Positions 24,466-33,575 of a DNA stretch of 64,000 nt are shown piece after piece. The notes under the pieces are model-generated. The model did no database searches. It had not been told where the DNA came from and worked only from the letters and a program-made list of their open reading frames with translations. Every line of letters starts with the position of its first letter. Within the stretch, counting starts at the first letter, position 1. The stretch is taken from the NCBI GenBank assembly GCA_905234605.1, contig CAJOIE010000006.1:62001-126000 (forward strand), written 5' to 3'. The position numbers and the translations under genes were made by a program. This DNA is from an uncultured Bacteroidaceae bacterium. GTDB lineage: Bacteria > Bacteroidota > Bacteroidia > Bacteroidales > Bacteroidaceae.

Positions 24466-26586
24466 ATGAGAGTCGTACAATATACCAACCAGCAGCAGGA
24501 TGAGTGGGATGCTTTTGTGAGGCAGTCCAAGAATGGGACGTTCCTGCATGAGCGTCGGTTCATGGATTATCATTCAGACCGTTTCACGGACTGTTCCCTG
24601 ATGGTCTACGATGACAACACCCTTATTTCCGTCTTTCCTGCCAACTGGGATGCATCTGCGCATACACTCTATTCCCATCAAGGGCTGACGTATGGTGGCC
24701 TGCTGCTCACGACGGAGGCCACTCAGCGGCAGGTGCTTGAAGTGATGCAGTGCATCTTGCTGTGGAGCATAAGCTACTTGCAGGTGCTTCGTGTTGTGTA
24801 CAAGCCTATACCTTATATATATAGTGATTGTGCGGCCGAGGAGGATTTGTATGCTCTGTTCAGGGCCGGAGCCAGGCTTCGCACACGTGGCGTCAGCAGT
24901 GTCATCACGATGTCCAACCCTTTGCGTATGCGCAAATTGCGTATGCGTGGTGCCAGGCGTGCCATTGACAATGGCCTGTATATAGACCGCATGACAGATG
25001 AGGATTGGTGCACGCTGCACGAGTACTGGCAGCTGCTATCCGATGTCCTCTTGCGCCATCATGCCGTGACCCCTGTGCATTCTGAAGAGGAAATGCGTCT
25101 GCTCATGTCACGTTTCCCCCAGCAAATCAAGCTCTATTTAGTGCGTAAGGCCGACAAGAGCATTGTGGCTGGCTGCGTGGTCTTCATTACGCGCAATGTT
25201 GCTCACATACAATATATAGCATCGGGCGACGAGGGACGGGAGCATGGTGCACTCGACTTGCTGTTCCGTCATCTCATATATGAGCGTTTCAAGCAGATGG
25301 CCTACATTGACTTTGGTGTTTCAACCGAGAATGGAGGTCAGTTGCTGAATGAGGGCCTGATATTCCAGAAAGAGGGTTTTGGGGCGAGGTCAGTGTGCTA
25401 CGACTCCTATGAGATAGATGTGGACAGGGCTGTCGTGGAACAGATGCTGCCCGTCGATGTCGAGCCCGACCGCAGCATTCGCTATCTCGACTTGCAGCAG
25501 CTCAATGCCAGTTTCGAGCCATTGCTCAGCGAGGCGGTGGAGCGTGTGGTGCGCAGCGGGCGCTATCTGCAAGGCTCCTGTACGGCTGCCTTTGAGCAGC
25601 AGTTTGCAGCCTATATAGGCGTGCGCCATTGTGTGCTTTGCGGCAATGGCATGGAGGCTCTGGTGCTTATCTTCAGGGCACTGAAGACGCTTCACCAGTG
25701 GGCCGACAACAGCGAGGTGATAGTTCCTGCCAACACCTTTATTGCCACCATTCTGGCCATTCGCGAGGCAGGGCTGCGGCCAGTGCTTGCCGAGCCGCGG
25801 CTGTGCGACCAGCTTATTGATGTTGAGCTGTTGCCGCAGTTAGTCAATGAATGCACAGTGGCCATCGTTCCTGTTCACCTGTATGGCCGTGTGTGCAACA
25901 TGCCGCGCATCAATGCCTTTGCGCGCGAACACCATCTGCTTGTGGTGGAGGATGCAGCTCAGGCTCATGGTGCCATGCAAGGCGACAGGCATGCAGGGGC
26001 ACTCGGCCATGCGGCAGCCTTCAGCTTCTATCCGGCCAAGAACCTTGGTGCGCTGGGCGATGCCGGATGTGTGTGCACCGACGATGACACGCTCGCCGAC
26101 TATGTGCGCCGTATGGCCAACTATGGGTCGGCAACGAAGTATGTCCACGAGGTGCCAGGCATCAACTCGCGCACAGACGAGTTGCAGGCTGCTGTGCTCA
26201 GTGTGAAGCTGCCGCGATTGGATGCCGACAATGAGCGTCGCCGCTGGATAGCCCGTCGCTACATGGAAGGTATAGACAACCCGCTCATCGTGGAACCCGC
26301 CATGCCGCGCGATGAGCGTGAGCATGTCTTCTATGTCTATCCCATCCTCACCGGCTACAGGCAGCAACTCATGCAGTGGCTGCGGCAGCATCACATAGAG
26401 ACCATCATACACTACCCGATACCGCCTCACCGCCAAGCAGCCCTGGCTGAGTTTGCTCATCTGAGGTTGCCTGTGACCGAGCAGATACATCGTGATGTGC
26501 TCAGTCTCCCCATTTCCCCCTTGTTGAGCGACAGTGAGGTGGAGCGTGTAATAGCAGCCATCAACAGTTTCAACCCAACCGACTGA
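24466..26586 (+). CDS. GNAT acyltransferase - DegT/DnrJ aminotransferase fusion
   Basis: 706 residues in two parts. Residues about 1-330 form a FemAB-like GNAT domain (FLHERRFMDYHSDRF, then GALDLLFRHLIYERFK). Residues about 340-706 are a complete DegT/DnrJ/EryC1 PLP aminotransferase with GSGRYLQGS-like VRSGRYLQGSCTAAFE, VVEDAAQAHGA and the PLP lysine Lys525 in FYPAKNLGALGDAG. With the FdtA-like gene upstream the expected product is dTDP-3-amino-3,6-dideoxyhexose, and the GNAT half may acylate the new amino group, doing in one chain what FdtB and FdtC do separately. The frame is continuous with no internal stop. Order and acyl donor are inferred. Confidence 0.85.
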   Translation: MRVVQYTNQQQDEWDAFVRQSKNGTFLHERRFMDYHSDRFTDCSLMVYDDNTLISVFPANWDASAHTLYSHQGLTYGGLLLTTEATQRQVLEVMQCILLWSISYLQVLRVVYKPIPYIYSDCAAEEDLYALFRAGARLRTRGVSSVITMSNPLRMRKLRMRGARRAIDNGLYIDRMTDEDWCTLHEYWQLLSDVLLRHHAVTPVHSEEEMRLLMSRFPQQIKLYLVRKADKSIVAGCVVFITRNVAHIQYIASGDEGREHGALDLLFRHLIYERFKQMAYIDFGVSTENGGQLLNEGLIFQKEGFGARSVCYDSYEIDVDRAVVEQMLPVDVEPDRSIRYLDLQQLNASFEPLLSEAVERVVRSGRYLQGSCTAAFEQQFAAYIGVRHCVLCGNGMEALVLIFRALKTLHQWADNSEVIVPANTFIATILAIREAGLRPVLAEPRLCDQLIDVELLPQLVNECTVAIVPVHLYGRVCNMPRINAFAREHHLLVVEDAAQAHGAMQGDRHAGALGHAAAFSFYPAKNLGALGDAGCVCTDDDTLADYVRRMANYGSATKYVHEVPGINSRTDELQAAVLSVKLPRLDADNERRRWIARRYMEGIDNPLIVEPAMPRDEREHVFYVYPILTGYRQQLMQWLRQHHIETIIHYPIPPHRQAALAEFAHLRLPVTEQIHRDVLSLPISPLLSDSEVERVIAAINSFNPTD

Positions 26587-26603
26587 CTCCTACCTTTGCT
26601 GCC

Positions 26604-27416
26604 ATGTTGCCCCTGTATGTGCTCATATCCACAATCGACGCAGGCATCGTTCAGACCATGAGTGCGTTGCCGCAACCTGCCGCGGGAGTGTGCTATGTGG
26701 TGTCGTGGCAGCAGACGTATCCACAGCCGGCATTGGTCTGCGACAGGACAGATGTTCTCATCACAACGCTGCAAGGGCGAGGTCTGTCGCGCAACCGCAA
26801 TCATGCCTTGGAGGCAGCCGCAGGCAGCATGACAGACAGCTTGCAGGATGCTGTATTCATTATTGCCGACGATGATTGCAGCTACACCCACGCGGCCTTT
26901 GAGCAAGTGCGTGAGTTCTATGCAGCTCACCCGCGTGTCGACATCGCCCTGATGCGTGCCCGTGCCGCCGATGGCAGTTATCTGAAGCCATATCCCAAGA
27001 AAGCCGTGAGCTACCGCAAACGTCCACGCTCATACTACGTCACGTCGATGGAGATGACCTTCAGGCCTCGGGTGTGGCATGCAGGCTTGCGTTTCGATGA
27101 GCGTTTCGGGTTAGGAGCAGAGCTGTTGTGTGCATGCGAGGAAGAGGTGTTCCTCACCGATGCCATGCGCAAAGGGCTGACTGTCGTGGCCGTGCCCATC
27201 GACCTGTGCACAACCAATGCACAAACCACAGGCAAACAGCTACTTGAGCCACATCTGCTGATGTCGAAGGGAGCCCTCTACAGATACCGCTCAAACACTC
27301 TGCGGGCTTTTTGTCGTTGTCTTGCAGAGTCTCTCAGCCTCTCCGTGCACCTACATGTCAATCCTCTCACGCCTCTCCGTCTGCTCATCTGCGGAGTGCG
27401 ATACATCAGCCAATGA
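26604..27416 (+). CDS. Glycosyltransferase, GT2-like
   Basis: 270 residues. A GT-A-type core is suggested by VFIIADDDCSYT, holding the DxD-type metal motif, and by GRGLSRNRNHALEAA, the donor-pocket segment. The C-terminal half (VTSMEMTFRPRVW, GLGAELLCACEEEVFL) carries the acidic catalytic-base region. No membrane helices. It lies 17 nt after the aminotransferase fusion and overlaps the next gene by 4 nt. Probably transfers the amino sugar or a neighbouring residue; specificity unknown. Confidence 0.75.
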   Translation: MLPLYVLISTIDAGIVQTMSALPQPAAGVCYVVSWQQTYPQPALVCDRTDVLITTLQGRGLSRNRNHALEAAAGSMTDSLQDAVFIIADDDCSYTHAAFEQVREFYAAHPRVDIALMRARAADGSYLKPYPKKAVSYRKRPRSYYVTSMEMTFRPRVWHAGLRFDERFGLGAELLCACEEEVFLTDAMRKGLTVVAVPIDLCTTNAQTTGKQLLEPHLLMSKGALYRYRSNTLRAFCRCLAESLSLSVHLHVNPLTPLRLLICGVRYISQ

Positions 27417-28384
27417 CTCCATCACTGACAATCATCATCCCTGTGCGCAACAGGCAGCATTGCATTGCCGCCACTCTCGACAGCATTGCTGCGTCGACGG
27501 TGTTGCCGGCATGTCTGCTTGTTGTGGACAATGGTTCAACCGATGCCACGGCCGACGTCGTGCGGCAATGGGCTGCCGCGCATGCCCATGGCGGGATGGA
27601 CATACGCATGGTGGAGGAATCGCGGGCCGGAGCCGGCAATGCGCGCAACAGGGGCCTGGAGGAATGTGCTACGGAGTATGTCTATTTCTTCGACAGCGAC
27701 GACTTGTTCGGCACCGGCTTCATAGAGCAGCTTTCTCATTGCATTGCAGGCGATGGTGCCGAGGCCGACATCATTCTCGTCCGGACCAGGCAGTGTGTGA
27801 ACGGCGTGGTGGCAGACCGTTTCTTCGGACACCCCGACACGCTGTCTTCACACATCATAGCCTCCACGTTGAGCACCCAGTCCGTGGTATATCGCACAGC
27901 GTGGCTGCGCAGGCTTGGGGGAAGTGATGTGCGGTTGCGCCTGTGGATAGACTGGGAACTGGGAGTGCGCGTGCTCTTGCAGAAGCCTGCTACGTGTGTG
28001 CTTGCCAATGGCTCGGCTGACGGTCAGCCTGTTGCATATCACACAATCTTTGTCCACCCTGACAGCATCACGGGTCCGTCGCTGGCTGCCCGTGGCGAAG
28101 CTCTCATGCCCGCTTTTGCCCAGGTGCTGGCCGACATCAATTCAGCTGCTATTCCTGATGGTGAACGTCGGCAGGCATTGTTGGCCTTGCGCTATAGGGC
28201 GAATATCGTGGCAGGCCAGTTGGCGGCACAGCGCAATGGTGCGGTAGCCCACGAACTGCGTCGCTGGGTGGACAATTCTCTGCCCGCCGTGTCGGCATGG
28301 CATCGCATGATGGCTGCACTGCTGCGGGCATACACTTCGCTCGGCGGACGGGGAGCATGGCGTATCGCCCTAAGAATGTGCTGA
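27413..28384 (+). CDS. Glycosyltransferase family 2
   Basis: 323 residues of a classical GT2: LTIIIPVRNRQHCIAATL at the N-terminus, LLVVDNGSTDAT and the DxD motif in YVYFFDSDDLFG. The start at 27413 overlaps the previous stop in ATGA, which argues for coupling; an upstream in-frame ATG at 27311 would overlap by about 100 nt. Its end overlaps the convergent transglycosylase gene by 15 nt. Confidence 0.88.
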   Translation: MTPSLTIIIPVRNRQHCIAATLDSIAASTVLPACLLVVDNGSTDATADVVRQWAAAHAHGGMDIRMVEESRAGAGNARNRGLEECATEYVYFFDSDDLFGTGFIEQLSHCIAGDGAEADIILVRTRQCVNGVVADRFFGHPDTLSSHIIASTLSTQSVVYRTAWLRRLGGSDVRLRLWIDWELGVRVLLQKPATCVLANGSADGQPVAYHTIFVHPDSITGPSLAARGEALMPAFAQVLADINSAAIPDGERRQALLALRYRANIVAGQLAAQRNGAVAHELRRWVDNSLPAVSAWHRMMAALLRAYTSLGGRGAWRIALRMC

Positions 28385-29458
28385 CGGCACGTCGGAGAGA
28401 CTGTCGCGTAGCTCAAAGTAGGAGCGGGGGCGCACAAGCGATTGTGAGGGCGATGCCGAAGGGCGCGAGATGGGTGTGCCGTCGGCGATGTTGCGGTATT
28501 GGCGCCAGCGGGCGAGTATGTCGCTGACATAACCTGCGGTCTCGTCGCCGCGCAGATAGCCGTAGCGCACCATCGGGTCGCGATAGTAGCGTGGCAGGGT
28601 CAGTTTCCTTATATATGGTTCCACGGTTTGCCACCGGCTGCTGTCGAACCCGTCGCGCACTGCCAGGCGCATGGCATCGCGCACATGTCCGTCGCCGCCG
28701 TTGTAGGCCGCAAGCACGAAGCACAGACGTTCCTGCGGATGGTCTATGTCAGCGAACAGCAGCTCCAGGTGATGCAAATAGCTCACGGCAGCGCGGATGT
28801 TGCCTTCTGGCTCAAACACGGTCGTCGGAGTCAAGCCAAAGCGGGCAGCGGTGGCAGGCATAAGCTGCATGAGGCCTTGTGCGCCAGCCCACGAGGTGGC
28901 ATGAGCGTCGAAGCCCGACTCCTGGTAGCATTGCGCGGCCAGCAAGCGCCAGTCCCAGCCGATAGTGGGGGCGTAGCGCTTGAAGAGGGTGTCGTAGCGG
29001 CTCAGGCGGTGGCCGGCGCGGTCGAGCACCGCGGACTGCCGACGCCGGCGCGGCTGTGTGGCTCCCTTCTGGCGGGCATCGGCAGCAGCAAGGAGTGTAT
29101 GGCGCAGGTCGTCGCTGTACCACTCATTGATGGCGGCAGCGAGGCCTGCGGCCGTTCTCCTTACGAGCCAGCGCGATGAGCAGCGGACGATGCTGGCCTG
29201 CACGCTGTCGGGCAATGCAGATGCTGCTGCATGGCTTGGGTCGGGGAAGTCGATGGCAATGACATCGGCCTCGCCGGCTATGAGGCGGGCAATGAGAGCC
29301 GCCGTGTCGGGAGCAAGCTCCATGCGCAGGCGTGCGCCGAGATGTGAGGCAAAGGCTGATGCCAGCACATACTGCGGACCAAAGCCTGCGCCGCGAAACT
29401 CATAGTAGGTGTCGGGGCCGGAGAGTGTGGCCACAAGCAGCTCGCCCGACGTGAGCAC
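28370..29458 (-). CDS. MltF-like lytic transglycosylase, N-terminus unusual
   Basis: 362 residues from a GTG at 29458. Residues about 1-110 are a shortened periplasmic-binding-type domain (SGELLVATLSGPDTYYEFRG). The catalytic SLT domain (about 165-320) has the glutamate in QESGFDAHATSWAGAQGLMQ and AAYNGGDGH. It cleaves peptidoglycan with 1,6-anhydro ends. No signal peptide or lipobox is visible: in-frame sequence runs upstream only to a TGA near 29538, at the end of udk. Either the leader has been lost or a start codon is misjudged, so export is uncertain. Confidence 0.75.
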   Translation of the reverse strand: MLTSGELLVATLSGPDTYYEFRGAGFGPQYVLASAFASHLGARLRMELAPDTAALIARLIAGEADVIAIDFPDPSHAAASALPDSVQASIVRCSSRWLVRRTAAGLAAAINEWYSDDLRHTLLAAADARQKGATQPRRRRQSAVLDRAGHRLSRYDTLFKRYAPTIGWDWRLLAAQCYQESGFDAHATSWAGAQGLMQLMPATAARFGLTPTTVFEPEGNIRAAVSYLHHLELLFADIDHPQERLCFVLAAYNGGDGHVRDAMRLAVRDGFDSSRWQTVEPYIRKLTLPRYYRDPMVRYGYLRGDETAGYVSDILARWRQYRNIADGTPISRPSASPSQSLVRPRSYFELRDSLSDVPSAHS

Positions 29459-29528
29459 GTCGGCGATGTCGTAGGCGGCAGTGGGAGTGGCTTCGGCCTG
29501 TCCGAAGATGACAGATGGCTTATGCTGC

Positions 29529-30140
29529 TCACGGTTTCAGACGGTGCGTGATGAATGTCTGCATGATGTCGATGGCCTTCTGGTTGGCTCCGCCCATGGG
29601 GATAATCAGGTCGGCATAGCGCTTGGTGGGCTCGATGAATTCCAAGTGTGAGGGCTTGAGCACGTCGACGTAGCGGTCTATGACCATCTGTGCTGTGCGT
29701 CCGCGCTCTTCCATATCGCGGCTGATGACGCGGATGAGGCGGTCGTCGGGGTCGGCGTCGACAAATATCTTGAGATCCATCAGGTCGCGCAGCTCCTTGC
29801 GGCATAGTGCCATGATGCCTTCTATTATTATCACCTCGCATGGCTCGATGTGGATGGTCTCCTTCAGCCGGTTGCTCTCGATGTAGGAATATGTGGGCTG
29901 CTCAATGGCGCGGCCTGCACGCAGGTCGTTGATTTGGTTGATGAGCAGGTTCCAGTCGAAGGCATTGGGGTGGTCGTAGTTGATGCGGCGACGCTCGGCC
30001 ATGGTGAGGTGTGAGTTGTCGTTGTAGTAGGAGTCCTGTGGGATTACTGCCACTTGGGTCTTGGGCAGTGTCTCGACAATCTTGCGCACTACGGTGGTCT
30101 TGCCTGAGCCGGTGCCGCCTGCTATGCCTATAATGTACAT
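29529..30140 (-). CDS. udk: Uridine kinase
   Basis: 203 residues, standard length. The P-loop GIAGGTGSGKTT is at residues 5-16, then QDSYYNDNSH and YDHPNAFDW with the nucleoside-binding residues, and DDRLIRVISRDMEERGR for the lid. It phosphorylates uridine and cytidine for pyrimidine salvage. It ends about 70 nt before the transglycosylase start and follows the secreted metalloprotease-like gene by 60 nt on the same strand. Confidence 0.95.
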   Translation of the reverse strand: MYIIGIAGGTGSGKTTVVRKIVETLPKTQVAVIPQDSYYNDNSHLTMAERRRINYDHPNAFDWNLLINQINDLRAGRAIEQPTYSYIESNRLKETIHIEPCEVIIIEGIMALCRKELRDLMDLKIFVDADPDDRLIRVISRDMEERGRTAQMVIDRYVDVLKPSHLEFIEPTKRYADLIIPMGGANQKAIDIMQTFITHRLKP

Positions 30141-30200
30141 GGTTTGGGGGCTGATGTTTGGTGTTAGTGAAAGGGTGGGGGGAGGCTGCCTGTGTGCCTT

Positions 30201-32888
30201 TTAGCGGACAACCACCCTCTGCGACGAATTGCTGCCGCGCACGATGTATATGCCCTTAGGCAACGGCAGTTGGGCTGTGGCTCCTGCCGCTACGTGCAGG
30301 CGTGCCATGGTGCGGCCGTCGGTGGTGTAGACATTGACAGCCTGCGACGTCCCTGTCGATGTGATCTCGAGGGCACCGATGCCGCCGCGGGCATCTATGT
30401 CGGCCTCGTTGCTGCTCTGCACGAGGCCACGTACGGCAGTGTCCTCGCCCAGAGCCTCGGCGTAGGCGACGGCCTCGGCCGTGGTGAGGAGCATCCAGCG
30501 CTGCGTGACGGCCGTGTTGGCGTGGTTGAAGCTTGATGCCGACACGGCACCGTTGCTGCCGGCGAGGATGGCATTGTAGGAGTTGGGCGACACAAGCCAG
30601 TAGCCATAGCCTGCAAAGGTGAAGCCCTCGGAGGTGGTCTGTTTGCGTGCCGGCATGAGCTGGAAGCGGCTGTTGACCGAGGTGCTCACCGATGTGCTGA
30701 CGGCTGTACCGCTGAGGGTTAGCACACGGTCGGTGGCTATGTTGCGCAGGGTGTAGAAGCATGTGGCGGGGTCGTAGGTGATGGTCCACGCACACGAGTC
30801 GTTGTCAATGGCCTCGGCGGTGCTCATGGCCACGTAGCGCACACGGTTGCCAGTGGCTACGCGCAGGTAGCTGTCCTTCAAGCCTGTGGCTTCGCTCTCG
30901 CTCTTGATGAAGTAGCGCTCGGCATCATCCTGCACGAATGTGTAGGCAGGTATGGCAAAGTCGTGGTTGGGGGAGGGGAGGTTGTCTTCGTTAAGTGCCT
31001 CAAGGATGAGTGCATTGGCGTAGTAGAGTATCTGCGTGTGGTTGTCTTCCTGTGCGCCATTGATGCCGTAGGGCCACATGTGGGTGTTGTCGCCGGTGAG
31101 CGTGGCGTTGGGGTTGTTGTCAAGGAAGCGCAGCACGCGGTCCACGCGGTTGCCGAGCCACAGGCCGCGTGTGGTGTTCTCGCGGTAGATGGCGTTGTTG
31201 TACCAGTGCCAGTGGGTGCCTACGCCAAGGCCGTGGGCACCTTCGTGCATCACTGTGCCGGTGGCCTGGTATGGCTGGTTCTGACTGATGCGCATGTAGC
31301 CGCCGTAGGAGCAGTCGGCGGTGCCGCCTCCGGCACCGGCACCTGGCACGTAGTGCACGTTGAGCCCGAAGTCGCGTATGCCGGTGGCTTTGTTCCATGT
31401 CGTCACGGCTTGCTCTATGGCGGCAACGATGCGGTTGTTGGTGGCGTTGTCGCCGGCATAGTCATAGCTCCATGTCACGTTTCCGGCGGGCAGCGTGGCC
31501 ACTTTCTGCACGGCTCCGTAGGCCACGCGGTAGCCCGTAGTCATGGCATAGGCGCGCACATAATAGACTGTTGCAGGCTTGACATTGTCAATGTAGTATA
31601 TCTCGCCGTTGTTGGTGTATGTGGTCGAAGTGCAGTCGTCGAGCACTGTCGGTTCGGGCTCTGTGCTGTAGCAGAAGCCTTTCTCCTTGATGTTGGACGA
31701 CGAGAAGGAGCCGCGGGCGAAGATAATCTGTGAGCCTTGGATGACACCGAGCGTCGTGGCTTTGGGCTCCGTGGTGCCGGTGGGGTTGGCGAGGCGGTAG
31801 GCGAGAGTGGCTTTCTGCATGGCCACATCGGCGGCCGTCAGCTGTTCAGGCGTGGCATTGTCATCGTTGAGCACTTGCTGTGCTGCGGCGATGGCGTCGG
31901 CAAGTGCCTCGGCACCTTCTTTGCCGTCGGTGTTCAGGCGTGATGCAGTGTTAATGTCGCGGTTGAGGGCTGTATAGGCTGTATAGCTGGCGTTGGCTTC
32001 GGCCAGAGCTTCGGTCAGCGCAACGGCTACGCTCTCAATATCGGCATCCGACCCCTCGTTGATGATGGCATTGGCTACGTCGTAGGCCTGCTGCAAACGT
32101 GCCTTTGAGCCTGCGGCCATGTTGCGGTTCAGCGTCGTGCGGGCTGTGGAGAGCTGCCGTTTCAGTGCTGTGAACGCCGTGGCATTGGCGCGTGCCAGCT
32201 TGACGGCGGCGGCGAGATTGAAAGCTGCCTCGCGCATGGCGGACTCGTCGGCCTCGGCAGCAGTCGTGGCATGGGCAATGGCTTCGCCGAGCGGGCGGGC
32301 AAAGGAGTCCTGCATATCCTGCTTCGCAACAGACTGCGCTGCTGTCACGGCATCGGCAAGCAAAGAGGCCTCAGCATGGGCGTACACGAGGTGGAAGTTG
32401 TCCACAGCCAGCCAGTTGCCAGTGGCGTTGGTGGCACGGAAGCCGATGGCGCATGTGGTGCCGACGGTGGAAAAGTCCACCTCGTAGGTCGCTGCCTGTG
32501 CTATATCGGTGGTCGCGCTGCCTGCAAAGATAACAGCACCTGTCTGCACATCTGCACTATTCTGCTGAATGTTTTGTGCAGCTGCAGTGAGAGTGTAATA
32601 TCCAGCTGGTATGTCACTGAGTGTCTGTGAGATAGAGGCACTGCCGGCAGCACTGCCTTGCGCGACCCAACGCTCTAAGTAGATGCGGCCTTGTTTGAGC
32701 GTGAAACTGGTGTTGGACTGCGTAGCCAGGTTGTTCGCTATCCAGCCGTCAGTGTTCGACTCGAAGCTGGGGTTGACAACAAACTGCGATGTTACATCGA
32801 CGGGCTGCGACGCATCTGTCTGTGCTGATGCAGCAAGCGGGCAGCACAATGCAGCGGCCAATGCAAATGTTGTAGCTGTTAGTTTCAT
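30201..32888 (-). CDS. Large secreted metalloprotease-like protein with sorting-type C-terminus
   Basis: 895 residues. Signal peptide 1-22. Residues about 30-170 are a jelly-roll-like carbohydrate-binding region (NPSFESNTDGW). 175-365 are helical FIVAR-like repeats. 375-465 are a fibronectin-III-like domain. 470-660 carry HEGAH (548-552) with Glu549 and His559 in GLGVGTH, close to the HExxHxxGxxH zinc signature but with one extra residue before the last His. 665-810 resemble a beta-trefoil lectin. The end (about 840-895; LPLPKGIYIVRGSNSSQRV) looks like a type IX secretion sorting tail. Probably a cell-surface glycan-binding protease, perhaps mucin-directed. Substrate is inference. Confidence 0.75.
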   Translation of the reverse strand: MKLTATTFALAAALCCPLAASAQTDASQPVDVTSQFVVNPSFESNTDGWIANNLATQSNTSFTLKQGRIYLERWVAQGSAAGSASISQTLSDIPAGYYTLTAAAQNIQQNSADVQTGAVIFAGSATTDIAQAATYEVDFSTVGTTCAIGFRATNATGNWLAVDNFHLVYAHAEASLLADAVTAAQSVAKQDMQDSFARPLGEAIAHATTAAEADESAMREAAFNLAAAVKLARANATAFTALKRQLSTARTTLNRNMAAGSKARLQQAYDVANAIINEGSDADIESVAVALTEALAEANASYTAYTALNRDINTASRLNTDGKEGAEALADAIAAAQQVLNDDNATPEQLTAADVAMQKATLAYRLANPTGTTEPKATTLGVIQGSQIIFARGSFSSSNIKEKGFCYSTEPEPTVLDDCTSTTYTNNGEIYYIDNVKPATVYYVRAYAMTTGYRVAYGAVQKVATLPAGNVTWSYDYAGDNATNNRIVAAIEQAVTTWNKATGIRDFGLNVHYVPGAGAGGGTADCSYGGYMRISQNQPYQATGTVMHEGAHGLGVGTHWHWYNNAIYRENTTRGLWLGNRVDRVLRFLDNNPNATLTGDNTHMWPYGINGAQEDNHTQILYYANALILEALNEDNLPSPNHDFAIPAYTFVQDDAERYFIKSESEATGLKDSYLRVATGNRVRYVAMSTAEAIDNDSCAWTITYDPATCFYTLRNIATDRVLTLSGTAVSTSVSTSVNSRFQLMPARKQTTSEGFTFAGYGYWLVSPNSYNAILAGSNGAVSASSFNHANTAVTQRWMLLTTAEAVAYAEALGEDTAVRGLVQSSNEADIDARGGIGALEITSTGTSQAVNVYTTDGRTMARLHVAAGATAQLPLPKGIYIVRGSNSSQRVVVR

Positions 32889-33073
32889 TAGTATAATGAA
32901 GAATTAGGTTTAATGCTGATTGCTTTCAGGCTGTTTGGCTGTGCATGCAGCACAGTGTAAAACGCCTCTTGACTCTGCAAAGTTATCAATCTCGCATGAA
33001 TTACATAGCATTTACTGGATTTGCGGCATTCCATTTGTTGTATCATTTGGTAATATGCACTTGTTCAAAGGCC

Positions 33074-33242
33074 TGCTTCTGCTATGGTCGCAGCCTGCTT
33101 GAGCTATTGTTGCATCATGCTTGAGCCATTGTTGCATCATGCTTGAGCCACGTTCTTGTTGCTTTGATTGCAGTCTTCTTAATGCTATGGTTGCAACCTG
33201 CTTGAGCCATTGTTGCATCAATGCACTTCTTAAGCCAATCAT
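33074..33242. repeat. 22-nt tandem array, TGCTTGAGCCATTG family
   Basis: Units begin at 33074, 33096, 33118 and 33140, then after a 15-nt slip at 33177 and 33199. The best units (33118-33139, 33199-33220) are identical and begin TGCTTGAGCCATTGTTGCAT. The sequence differs from the CACCCTGCATG arrays but has the same period. It lies in the gap between the secreted protein and the polysaccharide locus. Confidence 0.75.
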
Positions 33243-33284
33243 TACTGGTTTGTCGTATATCTATTAAACATAACACCCATTAGC

Positions 33285-33475
33285 GTAAATATGTGCAGGG
33301 TGTTATATATCTCCTCTCCATGTGCCTGCTGACATTCTGCACAGCGGTAGGCGTTTCTCCTCTTCATACACCACCGACGCTTATCACCTTGTCCGATACT
33401 GCCCTGCACAGCGGTTGCGTTTCTCCTCTTCTCGTGTCAGCCGACACCCTGCACGGTGGTTGCACGGTGGCTGCA
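33285..33475. repeat. Degenerate CACCCTGCA-type repeats (copy D)
   Basis: GCACAGCGG followed by GCGTTTCTCCTCTTC occurs around 33339 and 33406, 67 nt apart (about three 22-nt periods). CACCCTGCACGGTGG starts at 33445, with 11-nt half-period echoes at 33461 and 33472. With the two entries beside it this accounts for most of the 32889-33575 gap; nothing protein-coding is seen there. Confidence 0.6.
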
Positions 33476-33480
33476 TGGAG

Positions 33481-33528
33481 AAACAAAAACACCCTGCGTG
33501 GTGGCAGGTAACCACCATGCAGGGTGTT
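33481..33528 (-). terminator. Terminator of the polysaccharide operon, built from the repeat core
   Basis: A 17-bp stem (33488-33504 with 33512-33528, one G-T pair, 7-nt loop) made of CACCCTGC...GCAGGGTG, followed on the minus strand by GTTTTTGTTT. It sits 48 nt past the last gene of the leftward locus. Confidence 0.8.
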
Positions 33529-33575
33529 TGGCATGCAACGTGCAGGCAGCGATGTGCCTCTATGCGATGCAGCTG

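Noticed and set aside
30201-32888. Polysaccharide utilisation locus (SusC/SusD type)
   Set aside because: The secreted protein is protease-like and no SusC or SusD gene is in the window.
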